The position numbers and the translations under genes were made by a program. A model generated the notes under the pieces. It was not told where the DNA came from. It saw nothing but the letters and a program-made list of their open reading frames with translations, and did no database searches. Of a stretch of 5,967 nt of DNA, positions 1-5,967 are shown one piece after another. This DNA is from JAIBAI01 sp044238875. Lineage in GTDB: Bacteria > Bacteroidota > Bacteroidia > M30B66. Position 1 is the stretch's first letter. Each line of letters opens with the position of its first letter. Location: assembly GCA_044238875.1 (NCBI GenBank), contig JBIICM010000158.1:1-5967 (forward strand), in the 5' to 3' direction.

Positions 1-1551
1 ATATTCTCGCTGGTCCCGGTATTGATTTTACTGGGTTCACCCGCCTGGCTTTTTTATGCTTCCGGCTTTATACCAAGCATCCCTGCCCTGTCGCTTGCCC
101 TTCTTGGCGTTTATTTTTCATTTATCAGAAAACGCTTGATTACAGGCATTGTGCTGGCCTGCCTGGCAAGTCTGGTAAGAACACCAATGCTTATTGTTTT
201 GATTGCCATGTTCATTGCGCTGTTGCATGAGAAATTAAGCCGAAAAAAAATCATTTTGCTGATTATTGTAGCGCTAACGATTTATATGCCATGGTTTTTC
301 TGGAAGCGACACCTTGAACATGTTTACGGAACTATCTTTTTGAACAAGTTCATGCCGGCTGAAAGTTTTGACCTTTGGGTTGAAACAGTTTCAGAAAGTT
401 TGGATCAATGGTCCCGGCATTTATTTTCATGGCCGGGTTGGATACTTCTGATTGGCAGCCTTTCGGTATTTATTTTCAGGAGGGATGCTATTCGCCGAAA
501 TCCGCTATTGCTTGCCGGTTCTGCTGCATTTGCAGGCGGATTTCTGTTTTATATCTTGATGGCTCAACAATTTATTCATCATGACTACTATTATATAGAT
601 GCCTTTTTTATTCCCCTTCTGCTGATGGCAAGTAGTTCATTAAAGGCCTTGAGCACTTTGCAACCGGCATTTAAACGCCCTCTTTTTATTGTAATTATTA
701 TTACTTCTTTTGCTCTGCCATATACTAATGAAGGTGTTTTGGCCGAACGCACCCAATCAGGGCCTTGGGACAGGTATCATCTTACACTGGAGAATTACAA
801 ATCGGGTGAAAATCTGCTCAGCAAATTGGGTATTAGTGAGGATAAACCTGTTGTTGTAGTTGATGCCTATTCAACAAACGCTCCTTTGCTCTTACTGAAC
901 CGAAAAGGATATACCATCCTCAATACAATGCCTGACGAATTGAGGAAGATTAAAACAATACCTGTTGATTTTATGGTTATTCAGGATGTATTTCTGAGAA
1001 GTGATGTTATTAACAGTTATCATGAAATTATGAATGATTGGGAGCGAATAGGAGGTAACGGAAAACTTTCAGTATTCAGACGATTATCTGGAACACGCAC
1101 AGAAGCTGAATTTACAGGTATTTCCTGCTGCAGAGAATTATATGCCGGCACAGATTTCAATGATGAACATTGGAGCAATATCAATATCACTGAAGATTCA
1201 GTGTTGATTACAAGCGAAGAATTCGGGCCCACCTTCAGAATGAAAACAGGGCAGGGGTCTAGTCCGCTATTTTGGATTGATATGGAACTTACAGCTGAGG
1301 AAAGATCAGCCGGCGTTGAGTTGGTTTTTAAGTTGCATCAGGGCGGGGAGCTTATTACACGGCAATATTCGCTCAATGATTATACAAACCGCATGAGTGC
1401 ATACAAGTTCAAATGTTTGGTCCCTTTCATTGTGAACAAAGCCGATGCAGCGCTTGAATTCTTTATTTATAATCCGGCGAAGGTGAAGGTTAGGTCCCGG
1501 ATCAATGATTTCAGGGTACTTGACGGATCATGCCGGAACCTAATACATTAA
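1..1551 (+). CDS. GT-C-like membrane glycosyltransferase, 5'-truncated by window edge
   Basis: The frame is open from the first base to TAA at 1549-1551 (516 codons), so the true start lies upstream; the TTG at 22 is not a convincing start. About eight hydrophobic segments can be seen, at window codons ~1-22, 27-42, 46-75 (perhaps two helices), 83-101, 141-159, 168-190, 197-215 and 226-241. The stretch YASGFIPSIPALSLALLG and the later HHDYYYIDAFF resemble Bacteroidota GT39/ArnT-like proteins, which move a sugar from a polyprenyl-phosphate carrier to a lipid or protein acceptor on the outer face of the inner membrane. The acidic catalytic motif of that family sits in the first external loop and would be in the missing part, so catalysis cannot be checked. 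Codons ~242-516 are soluble and probably periplasmic: an alpha/beta-looking part (KPVVVVDAYSTNAPLLLL), then a beta-rich stretch from about nt 1111 that could be a sandwich fold. Donor and acceptor are unknown; a non-catalytic membrane protein of similar topology cannot be excluded. Confidence 0.75.
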   Translation: MFSLVPVLILLGSPAWLFYASGFIPSIPALSLALLGVYFSFIRKRLITGIVLACLASLVRTPMLIVLIAMFIALLHEKLSRKKIILLIIVALTIYMPWFFWKRHLEHVYGTIFLNKFMPAESFDLWVETVSESLDQWSRHLFSWPGWILLIGSLSVFIFRRDAIRRNPLLLAGSAAFAGGFLFYILMAQQFIHHDYYYIDAFFIPLLLMASSSLKALSTLQPAFKRPLFIVIIITSFALPYTNEGVLAERTQSGPWDRYHLTLENYKSGENLLSKLGISEDKPVVVVDAYSTNAPLLLLNRKGYTILNTMPDELRKIKTIPVDFMVIQDVFLRSDVINSYHEIMNDWERIGGNGKLSVFRRLSGTRTEAEFTGISCCRELYAGTDFNDEHWSNINITEDSVLITSEEFGPTFRMKTGQGSSPLFWIDMELTAEERSAGVELVFKLHQGGELITRQYSLNDYTNRMSAYKFKCLVPFIVNKADAALEFFIYNPAKVKVRSRINDFRVLDGSCRNLIH

Positions 1552-1593
1552 ACAAATGGTTGACCTTAAGTGTATTAGATGTATCAAGGTAAC
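1540..1593 (+). other. Two mutually exclusive weak stem-loops at the 3' end of the glycosyltransferase gene
   Basis: CTAATACA (1540-1547) is the exact reverse complement of TGTATTAG (1571-1578). Pairing continues inward with one G-U and one A-U pair, and the stem spans the stop codon. A second stem pairs GTTGACCTT (1559-1567) with AAGGTAAC (1586-1593) with one bulged G. The two overlap, so they cannot form together. Neither is GC-rich and neither is followed by a clean T run, so a canonical intrinsic terminator is not supported. They could protect the 3' end of the mRNA, or mean nothing. Confidence 0.3.
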
Positions 1594-1620
1594 TGAAGTC
1601 TGATGTATAGTATTAACCTT

Positions 1621-1650
1621 TTAATTTCTCAGTCTCAGCTATTATTTTTG
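1621..1650 (+). promoter_or_regulatory. Bacteroidota-type promoter for the M48 peptidase gene
   Basis: TATTTTTG at 1643-1650 matches the -7 consensus TAnnTTTG exactly. A TTA at 1621-1623 lies 19 bases upstream, where the -33 TTG is expected (one mismatch). Transcription would start near 1655, leaving a leader of about 25 bases with no Shine-Dalgarno sequence, which is usual in this phylum. T-rich DNA makes chance matches possible. Confidence 0.5.
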
Positions 1651-1681
1651 CAGTAATCATCGCACCAATCTGAACAACCCA

Positions 1682-2491
1682 ATGAAAAACCGCAGGTCAC
1701 TTATCCTCCTCTTCGTGCTGACCATGGCAATCACATGGTCGTGCAAAAAAGTGCCGCTTACCGGTCGCAAACAGCTGCGGTTATTGCCTGAGGCAACGCT
1801 TATCAATGCCAGCGTTCCGCAATACAGGCAGTTGGTCAGCGCCGGAAGTGCTCAGGCGAATCCTGCTCAGGTAGAACAGGTAAAAAGGGTAGGTGCAAAA
1901 ATTTCGGATGCTGCCGAACAGTTTCTTCGTAGTCAAAAACAAGCCGACCGTCTGAAGGGCATCAAATGGGAATTTAATGTTATCAGTGCAAACGAGGTAA
2001 ATGCCTTTTGCATGCCGGGCGGCAAGGTGGCTTTTTACAGCGGTATCTTTCCAATTACACAGGATGATGAGGGTGTTGCAGCCGTAATGGGGCACGAAAT
2101 CGCCCATGCCATAGCAGGTCACGGTAACGAGCGGGTGAGTCAACAGCTTGCCATACAAACCGGACTTACGACGCTTGATTTAGCCCTTTCTGAAAAGCCT
2201 GGTGAAACCACCAATCTGATTCTTGCAGCTGCCGGGCTGGGCAGTCAGGTGGGTATTCTGCTTCCGTTCAGCCGCTTGCATGAATCGGAAGCTGATAAGC
2301 TCGGTATGGTATTTATGGCCATGGCCGGCTATGATCCTGCTAAAACAATTGATTTCTGGAAACGCATGCGTACAGCTGGGGGCGCCAAACCGCCAGCGTT
2401 TCTGAGCACCCACCCTTCAGACGAAAAGCGGATAAAAGACCTACAGGACTATTTGCCCAAAGCCCGGAAGTATTTCAGACAAGTCCGCTAA
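1682..2491 (+). CDS. M48 family zinc metalloprotease, lipoprotein
   Basis: A 269-residue protein with a complete M48 catalytic core. The N-terminus has basic residues (KNRR), a hydrophobic stretch at ~6-19 and Cys21 after ITWS, a relaxed lipobox of the kind Bacteroidota use, so it is probably an envelope lipoprotein. CKKVPLTGRKQL follows, the usual beginning of this subfamily. The zinc site is HEIAH at 138-142 (His138, His142, catalytic Glu139) with the third ligand Glu201 in the ExxAD motif (ESEAD, 201-205). AFLSTHPSDEKRI at 239-251 is the conserved C-terminal signature. Family relatives such as E. coli LoiP, YcaL and BepA degrade or process misfolded outer-membrane proteins; a similar quality-control role here is inference. 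No multi-pass segments are present, so it is not HtpX-like, and no TPR tail follows, unlike BepA. The ATG at 1682 is the natural start because it gives the signal sequence. The gene is 130 bases from the upstream gene, has its own promoter, and converges on recG. Confidence 0.93.
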   Translation: MKNRRSLILLFVLTMAITWSCKKVPLTGRKQLRLLPEATLINASVPQYRQLVSAGSAQANPAQVEQVKRVGAKISDAAEQFLRSQKQADRLKGIKWEFNVISANEVNAFCMPGGKVAFYSGIFPITQDDEGVAAVMGHEIAHAIAGHGNERVSQQLAIQTGLTTLDLALSEKPGETTNLILAAAGLGSQVGILLPFSRLHESEADKLGMVFMAMAGYDPAKTIDFWKRMRTAGGAKPPAFLSTHPSDEKRIKDLQDYLPKARKYFRQVR

Positions 2492-2492
2492 C

Positions 2493-2513
2493 TATTCACC
2501 GTTCACCGCTGAC
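2493..2513. repeat. Short 7-base periodic repeat at the convergent junction
   Basis: TTCACCG occurs twice in direct tandem (2495-2501 and 2502-2508), and the sequence can be read as three degenerate heptamers: CTATTCA, CCGTTCA, CCGCTGA. It fills the 22 bases between the M48 stop and the recG stop. No hairpin terminator is visible there on either strand. Confidence 0.45.
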
Positions 2514-4613
2514 TCAGGAAATTCTGCCCCAGTTTTTATTTCGTGCCACCATCGCATCCAGTTGTTTTTTCAACAGAAAGTTTTCTGTCAGGATTAGCTC
2601 CGGATCCCTGCCGAGTATTTCAGTGGCTAAGTCCCTGCATTGATACAATAGCTGCTGGTCATGACTGATGTCGGCCAGTTGAAGATCAAGCAATCCGCTC
2701 TGTTTGGTTCCTTGCAGGTCGCCCGGTCCGCGCAGTTCAAGGTCTACCTCAGCGATTCTGAAGCCATCATTTGTTTCCGTCATCGTTTTTAATCGGGTTT
2801 TCGCGTCGGTGCTCAGTTTAAAACCGGTCATCAGAATGCAATACGACTGCTCGCCACCCCTGCCAACCCTACCGCGCAGCTGATGCAGTTGCGACAAGCC
2901 GAAACGTTCAGCACTTTCAATAATCATCACTGTAGCATTGGGAACATTTACGCCAACCTCGATCACCGTTGTTGCAACCATAATCTGGGTTTGTTTTTTC
3001 AGGAACCTTTGCATTTCGTATTCCTTGTCGGCTGGTTTCAGCTTTCCGTGAACGATACTCAGGTGATAATCAGGTGCCGGAAACCAGGCAAGCAGATGCT
3101 CATACCCTTCCATCAGATTGCGGTAATCGAGTTGTTCGCTTTCCTCGATCAGCGGATAAACAATGTAAACCTGCCTGCCCGATGCAATTTCTTTTTTGAT
3201 GAATTCAAATACCCTGGGGCGTTCGCGTTCAAAAAAGTGTTTTGTTAGGATGGGCTTCCTGCCCGGGGGTAACATATCAATCACTGATATGTCGAGATCG
3301 CCGTAAAGTGTCATGGCCAGCGTTCTTGGGATAGGTGTAGCGCTCATAATGAGCACGTGCGGTGGTAGTTCATTTTTTATCCAAAGTCGGGCCCGCTGAG
3401 CAACACCAAAGCGGTGCTGTTCATCAATGATTACCAGCCCAAGATTTTTAAAAACAACCTTGTCTTCAAGTAATGCGTGCGTACCTGCAAGGATATGCAT
3501 ATCACCCGATTCGAGTGCAGCATGAATTACATTGCGCTCTTTTTTAGGAACCGAGCCGGTGAGCAGACCGATACGGATACCAATGCGGTCAGACAATTCC
3601 TTTAGACCCTGAAAATGTTGCTGCGCCAGAATTTCGGTGGGGGCCATGATACAGGCCTGAAATCCATTATCAATGGCCATCAGCATACTCATGAAGGCAA
3701 CAATGGTTTTCCCGCTGCCCACATCACCCTGCAGCAGGCGGTTCATCTGCACCGGCCGGCCAACGTCGGCCCGTATTTCACGCAGCACTCTTTTCTGGGC
3801 TTCTGTCAGCTCAAAAGGCATGTGTTGACTGTAAAAAACGTTGAAGATGGGCCCTATTTTTTCAAAAGCGTACCCTTTTAGCTGTTGTTTATTTAGTTTA
3901 TTGAGTCGTATGAGTCTAAGCTGCAGAAAAAAAAGTTCCTCAAATTTGAGGCGTTTCAATGCCGCATTCAGTTCTTCCTGATTTTGCGGTTGATGAATCA
4001 TCTTATACGCCAGTTGAAGGCTGGCAAGTGAGAACCTCTGCCTGATTTGATCAGGAAGCGTTTCGGAAATCTTATTCTCAAGAATGCTTAAAACCTGGGC
4101 AACGTATGATGCAATGCCTTTGCTATCGAGCCAGGCTTTCTTCATGGCCTCGGTTGAACTGTAAACAGCCTGGAGTTTACTTGCTGTTGCTGCCTTTTCC
4201 GGCGAGAATGGCTCAAGCTCAGGATGAACAATATTCCAACTGTTGTTAAACAATCCCGGTTTGCCGAAAACAATATATTCCTGACCTGGTTTAAGCTTTT
4301 CACTGACCCATTTGATTCCCTGAAACCAAACAAGTTCAATGGTTCCGGTAGTATCCCGCAGCAGGCAACTTAGCCTTTGTTTAGCTCCGGAGCCCTTGAT
4401 CCCGGGCCGCTCAATCCGGCCACGCAGCTGAACAAAAGGCATATCTGCCTCAATTTCACTGATACTGTAAAAGCGGGTTCTGTCAACATATCTGTAGGGA
4501 TACCAGGCCAGCAGATCAGAAAAGGTATGAATGTCGCAGTCTTTGCGCAGAATCTGCGCCTTGCGCCCTGTCATACCTGGCAGCGATTCTATGGCCTGAT
4601 CCTGTATTCGCAT
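2514..4613 (-). CDS. recG: ATP-dependent DNA helicase RecG
   Basis: A full-length 699-residue RecG, a superfamily 2 translocase that remodels stalled forks, R-loops and Holliday junctions in the cytoplasm. The N-terminal helix-hairpin-helix-like part (IESLPGMTGRKAQIL, 8-22; LLAWYPYRY, 34-42) leads into an OB-fold wedge domain (~58-136). Helicase domain 1 has Walker A GDVGSGKT (296-303), motif Ia APTEILAQQH (324-333), Walker B DEQH (397-400) followed by RFGVAQR, and motif III SATPIPRT (424-431). Domain 2 has ATTVIEVGVNVP (547-558) and motif VI QLRGRVGRGG (578-587). The RecG-specific TRG region follows (TNDGFRIAEVDLELRGPGDL, 614-633), then QGTKQSG. All key residues are present and no frameshift is seen. 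The ATG at 4613 is preferred: an in-frame TGA lies six codons upstream, and the next Met (residue 14) would cut the conserved IESLPG..GRKAQIL segment. It converges with the M48 gene and diverges from the CUB gene. Confidence 0.98.
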   Translation of the reverse strand: MRIQDQAIESLPGMTGRKAQILRKDCDIHTFSDLLAWYPYRYVDRTRFYSISEIEADMPFVQLRGRIERPGIKGSGAKQRLSCLLRDTTGTIELVWFQGIKWVSEKLKPGQEYIVFGKPGLFNNSWNIVHPELEPFSPEKAATASKLQAVYSSTEAMKKAWLDSKGIASYVAQVLSILENKISETLPDQIRQRFSLASLQLAYKMIHQPQNQEELNAALKRLKFEELFFLQLRLIRLNKLNKQQLKGYAFEKIGPIFNVFYSQHMPFELTEAQKRVLREIRADVGRPVQMNRLLQGDVGSGKTIVAFMSMLMAIDNGFQACIMAPTEILAQQHFQGLKELSDRIGIRIGLLTGSVPKKERNVIHAALESGDMHILAGTHALLEDKVVFKNLGLVIIDEQHRFGVAQRARLWIKNELPPHVLIMSATPIPRTLAMTLYGDLDISVIDMLPPGRKPILTKHFFERERPRVFEFIKKEIASGRQVYIVYPLIEESEQLDYRNLMEGYEHLLAWFPAPDYHLSIVHGKLKPADKEYEMQRFLKKQTQIMVATTVIEVGVNVPNATVMIIESAERFGLSQLHQLRGRVGRGGEQSYCILMTGFKLSTDAKTRLKTMTETNDGFRIAEVDLELRGPGDLQGTKQSGLLDLQLADISHDQQLLYQCRDLATEILGRDPELILTENFLLKKQLDAMVARNKNWGRIS

Positions 4614-4617
4614 CCCG

Positions 4618-4647
4618 CAAATGTAAGATCATCCGCAACTCTGTTAA
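4618..4647 (-). promoter_or_regulatory. recG promoter, -7 box four bases from the start codon
   Basis: On the minus strand TACATTTG (4625-4618) matches TAnnTTTG exactly, with TTA (4647-4645) 19 bases upstream in place of the -33 TTG. Only CGGG separates the box from the recG ATG at 4613. Transcription would therefore begin at or next to the start codon, giving a leaderless or nearly leaderless mRNA. The spacing arrangement is the same as upstream of the M48 gene. Confidence 0.5.
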
Positions 4648-4699
4648 TCATTTAAGCGTATTAATCCGTCATAACAAGTCAGGTTCAAAGTTTTATTTT

Positions 4700-4707
4700 T
4701 AGATTTG
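4700..4707 (+). promoter_or_regulatory. -7 promoter box for the CUB-repeat gene
   Basis: TAGATTTG matches TAnnTTTG exactly and lies 19 bases before the GTG start at 4727. The predicted leader is about 12-15 bases. No TTG is found at the usual 17-22 base spacing upstream, so a -33 element is absent or degenerate. The box also supports the GTG as start, since it places transcription just upstream of it. Confidence 0.45.
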
Positions 4708-4726
4708 TTTGGTAAAAAAATAGCAC

Positions 4727-5967
4727 GTGATAAACAGACAGTTCAAGTCTTTTTGCTGCGATTTTAAAGGTTACCCGGGGCATTGGTACTTGCTGTCAAA
4801 GCCATTGGCTTTAAATGCCGCTCTGTTTTTACTGATTACGCTGTTTATCTTAAGTTCACCTGTTCGAGCCCAAAATTATTTACTTGGCGATGGTGCTCCT
4901 ACTGTGAATAATGTTTGCAGCGGTACCTTGCTTGATCCGGGAGGTTTTGATAATTATCCTGCTGACCAGGATATTGTACAAACTTACTGCGCTTCAGCGG
5001 GTCAGTGTCTTAGGTTAACAATTACTGAATTTGAAACCGAAGATGATTATGATATCTTGACTATTTATGATGGCAATTCAGTAACAGCGGAATTGCTCTT
5101 TGAATATAGTGGTCAAAATCCGCCGAATAACGTAATTACCTCAACTTCAGCTTCAGGTGGTTGCCTTACTTTAAAGTTTGAAGCAGACGATTTTAACGAA
5201 TTACCCGGTTTCAAGGGTACCTTAAGCTGTGTTGCCTGTCCGGTGGCTCCCGATATTCTGGTGCTTGGTCAGGGCGGTTCGCAGTTAGAAGCTTGCAATG
5301 CTATCTTAAGAGATCCGGGCGGAAGCGGAAATTACGGTGATAATCTGGATGTTCAGCAAACAATTTGTTCGGGCAGCCAAACGGAATGCATCAGTGTTTC
5401 TTTTGTTGAGTTTGCAACTGAGAAGGGCAAAGATTTTCTCCGGATTTATGAGGGAGGGAGTATTTCAGGGCCGCTGCTTGCAGAATATTCAGGCACTGAT
5501 ATTCCCCTTACCATTACAAGTTCAACAGGATCAGGAGGTTGTTTAACTTTTAGCTTTACCAGTAACGGAACCCTTAATCGTTCAGGTTTCAAGGCCAATA
5601 TCACCTGCGCTCCCTGTCAGGCCCCTTTGCAGGAGTATATTTTGGGTCAGTCAGGGCGTATTTCCACCTGTCAGGGCGTATTGCTTGACCCTGGAGGAAA
5701 CAGCAGTATTCCGCCAAATCAGCAGGTTCAGCAAACGTTTTGTTCGGGCACCGGACAATGTTTACAGTTGCAATTCACATCATTCGATCTTGAAAAAGAT
5801 ATTGATTTCATTAAGATTTACGATGGGCCAGATAATTTTTCAGAGCAGCTGATTGAATTTTCCGGTGATGACCTGCCTCCAACAATAACAGGTTCAACCA
5901 ATTCAGGAGGCTGTCTTACAGTAGCCTTCATTTCAAACGGTTCAGGTTACAATAATGGGTTCAGGGC
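4727..5967 (+). CDS. Secreted multi-CUB-repeat protein, 3'-truncated by window edge
   Basis: The frame opens with GTG directly after an in-frame TAG (4721-4723) and CAC, and stays open for 413 codons to the window end. No in-frame ATG exists in the window, so a non-ATG start is forced. GTG 4727 gives a 48-residue signal peptide with core LFLLITLFILSS and likely cleavage after PVRA, before Gln49; TTG at 4790 would give a more usual 27-residue one. The mature part is at least three CUB-type repeats (residues ~52-172, 178-297, 304 onward), each reading xLGxxG..., a Cys, LLDPGG (degenerate RDPGG in repeat 2), QQT.C, C..l.F..FE...D...IYDG, L..YSG, SGGCLT..F.SNG, GFkA.i.C, CxxC end. Repeat Asp109, Asp236 and Asp360 align with the Asp of the CUB xYDxLxI motif that binds calcium in animal CUB domains. 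CUB domains are extracellular beta-sandwich modules for protein or sugar binding. Type IX secretion with a C-terminal sorting domain is plausible but lies outside the window. Catalytic domains could also follow downstream; the overall function is unknown. Confidence 0.85.
   Translation, partial: MINRQFKSFCCDFKGYPGHWYLLSKPLALNAALFLLITLFILSSPVRAQNYLLGDGAPTVNNVCSGTLLDPGGFDNYPADQDIVQTYCASAGQCLRLTITEFETEDDYDILTIYDGNSVTAELLFEYSGQNPPNNVITSTSASGGCLTLKFEADDFNELPGFKGTLSCVACPVAPDILVLGQGGSQLEACNAILRDPGGSGNYGDNLDVQQTICSGSQTECISVSFVEFATEKGKDFLRIYEGGSISGPLLAEYSGTDIPLTITSSTGSGGCLTFSFTSNGTLNRSGFKANITCAPCQAPLQEYILGQSGRISTCQGVLLDPGGNSSIPPNQQVQQTFCSGTGQCLQLQFTSFDLEKDIDFIKIYDGPDNFSEQLIEFSGDDLPPTITGSTNSGGCLTVAFISNGSGYNNGFR
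4880..5967 (+). repeat. Tandem array of CUB-type repeats, period about 125 codons
   Basis: Equivalent first cysteines are Cys64 (nt 4916), Cys190 (nt 5294) and Cys315 (nt 5669), giving periods of 126 and 125 codons. The six cysteines of complete repeats are 64, 88, 94, 146, 168, 171 in repeat 1 and 190, 214, 221, 272, 294, 297 in repeat 2. Repeat 3 shows 315, 339, 345 and 396 before the window ends. Repeats 2 and 3 share a DNA block (5351-5375 and 5726-5750) identical at 23 of 25 bases, exactly 375 bases apart; repeat 1 is more diverged there. The array may continue beyond the window. Confidence 0.85.
5650..5682 (+). repeat. 13-base exact direct repeat at the start of CUB repeat 3
   Basis: GTCAGGGCGTATT occurs at 5650-5662 and again at 5670-5682, offset by 20 bases. 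Because 20 is not a multiple of three, the copies are read in different frames: the first within QSGRI (308-312), the second within CQGVL (315-319). This differs from the in-phase 375-base protein repeat. Confidence 0.8.

Noticed and set aside
22..24. TTG at 22 as the true start of the first gene
   Set aside because: The frame is open back to base 1 with hydrophobic residues typical of a membrane helix, so the gene is simply cut by the window edge.
1781..2158. Minus-strand open frame of 125 codons inside the M48 gene (also 2180-2413, and plus-strand 2223-2405)
   Set aside because: They overlap the zinc-site coding sequence in other frames and their translations are not like any family I recognise.
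2883..3248. Plus-strand open frame of 121 codons inside recG (also 3615-3881 and 4377-4655)
   Set aside because: All are antisense to highly conserved RecG motifs, have no recognisable domain and no promoter box, so they are by-products of recG codon use.
4572..4574. Met14 of RecG as an alternative start with a longer leader
   Set aside because: It would remove part of the conserved N-terminal segment IESLPG, which aligns with the usual beginning of RecG proteins.
4644..4666. TTAATC direct repeat in the divergent promoter region as an operator
   Set aside because: Six AT-rich bases repeated once in a 113-base AT-rich gap is expected by chance, and no regulator gene is nearby.
5337..5546. 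Plus-strand 69-codon frame starting with ATG in the CUB gene
   Set aside because: It is out of frame with the CUB repeats, whose conserved cysteines and motifs clearly define the real frame.
1..5967. tRNA, rRNA, CRISPR array, transposase, phage or defence genes
   Set aside because: No such sequence signature or protein motif was found on either strand; the window reads as ordinary chromosome with one large surface-protein gene.

Overview
The window most likely comes from a member of the Bacteroidota (Bacteroidetes). Three upstream regions carry an exact match to the phylum's -7 promoter element TAnnTTTG, and no start codon is preceded by a clear Shine-Dalgarno sequence. The gene content agrees: an M48 peptidase lipoprotein with the CxxVPLTGRxQL beginning, a GT-C membrane protein of the IPALSLALLG type, and a secreted protein built of tandem CUB repeats. 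The sequence does not settle a finer placement. No rRNA, tRNA, CRISPR array, insertion sequence or prophage gene is visible.

Layout. (1) Positions 1-1551, plus strand: the 3' part of a polytopic membrane protein resembling GT-C (GT39/ArnT-like) glycosyltransferases, with a soluble C-terminal part of about 275 residues. Its 5' end lies outside the window. (2) 1552-1681: a 130-base gap with two mutually exclusive weak hairpins and a promoter. (3) 1682-2491, plus strand: a complete M48 zinc metalloprotease lipoprotein. (4) 2492-2513: a 22-base convergent junction with a small 7-base periodic repeat. (5) 4613-2514, minus strand: complete recG, the branched-DNA helicase. (6) 4614-4726: a divergent promoter region with one -7 box for each direction. 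(7) 4727 to the window end, plus strand: the first 413 codons of a large exported protein. It starts with GTG, has a signal peptide, and has at least three tandem CUB-type repeats with six cysteines per complete repeat. The gene runs off the window.

The four genes do not form one pathway. recG is housekeeping DNA repair. The other three concern the cell envelope: lipid-linked sugar transfer at the inner membrane, envelope proteolysis, and a secreted or surface adhesion-type protein. Each of genes 2-4 has its own promoter candidate, so no operon is evident here. The least ordinary part is the CUB-repeat gene. It has no in-frame ATG anywhere in the window, an extra CxxC at the end of each complete repeat, near-identical DNA blocks 375 bases apart, and a 13-base exact repeat read in two different frames.
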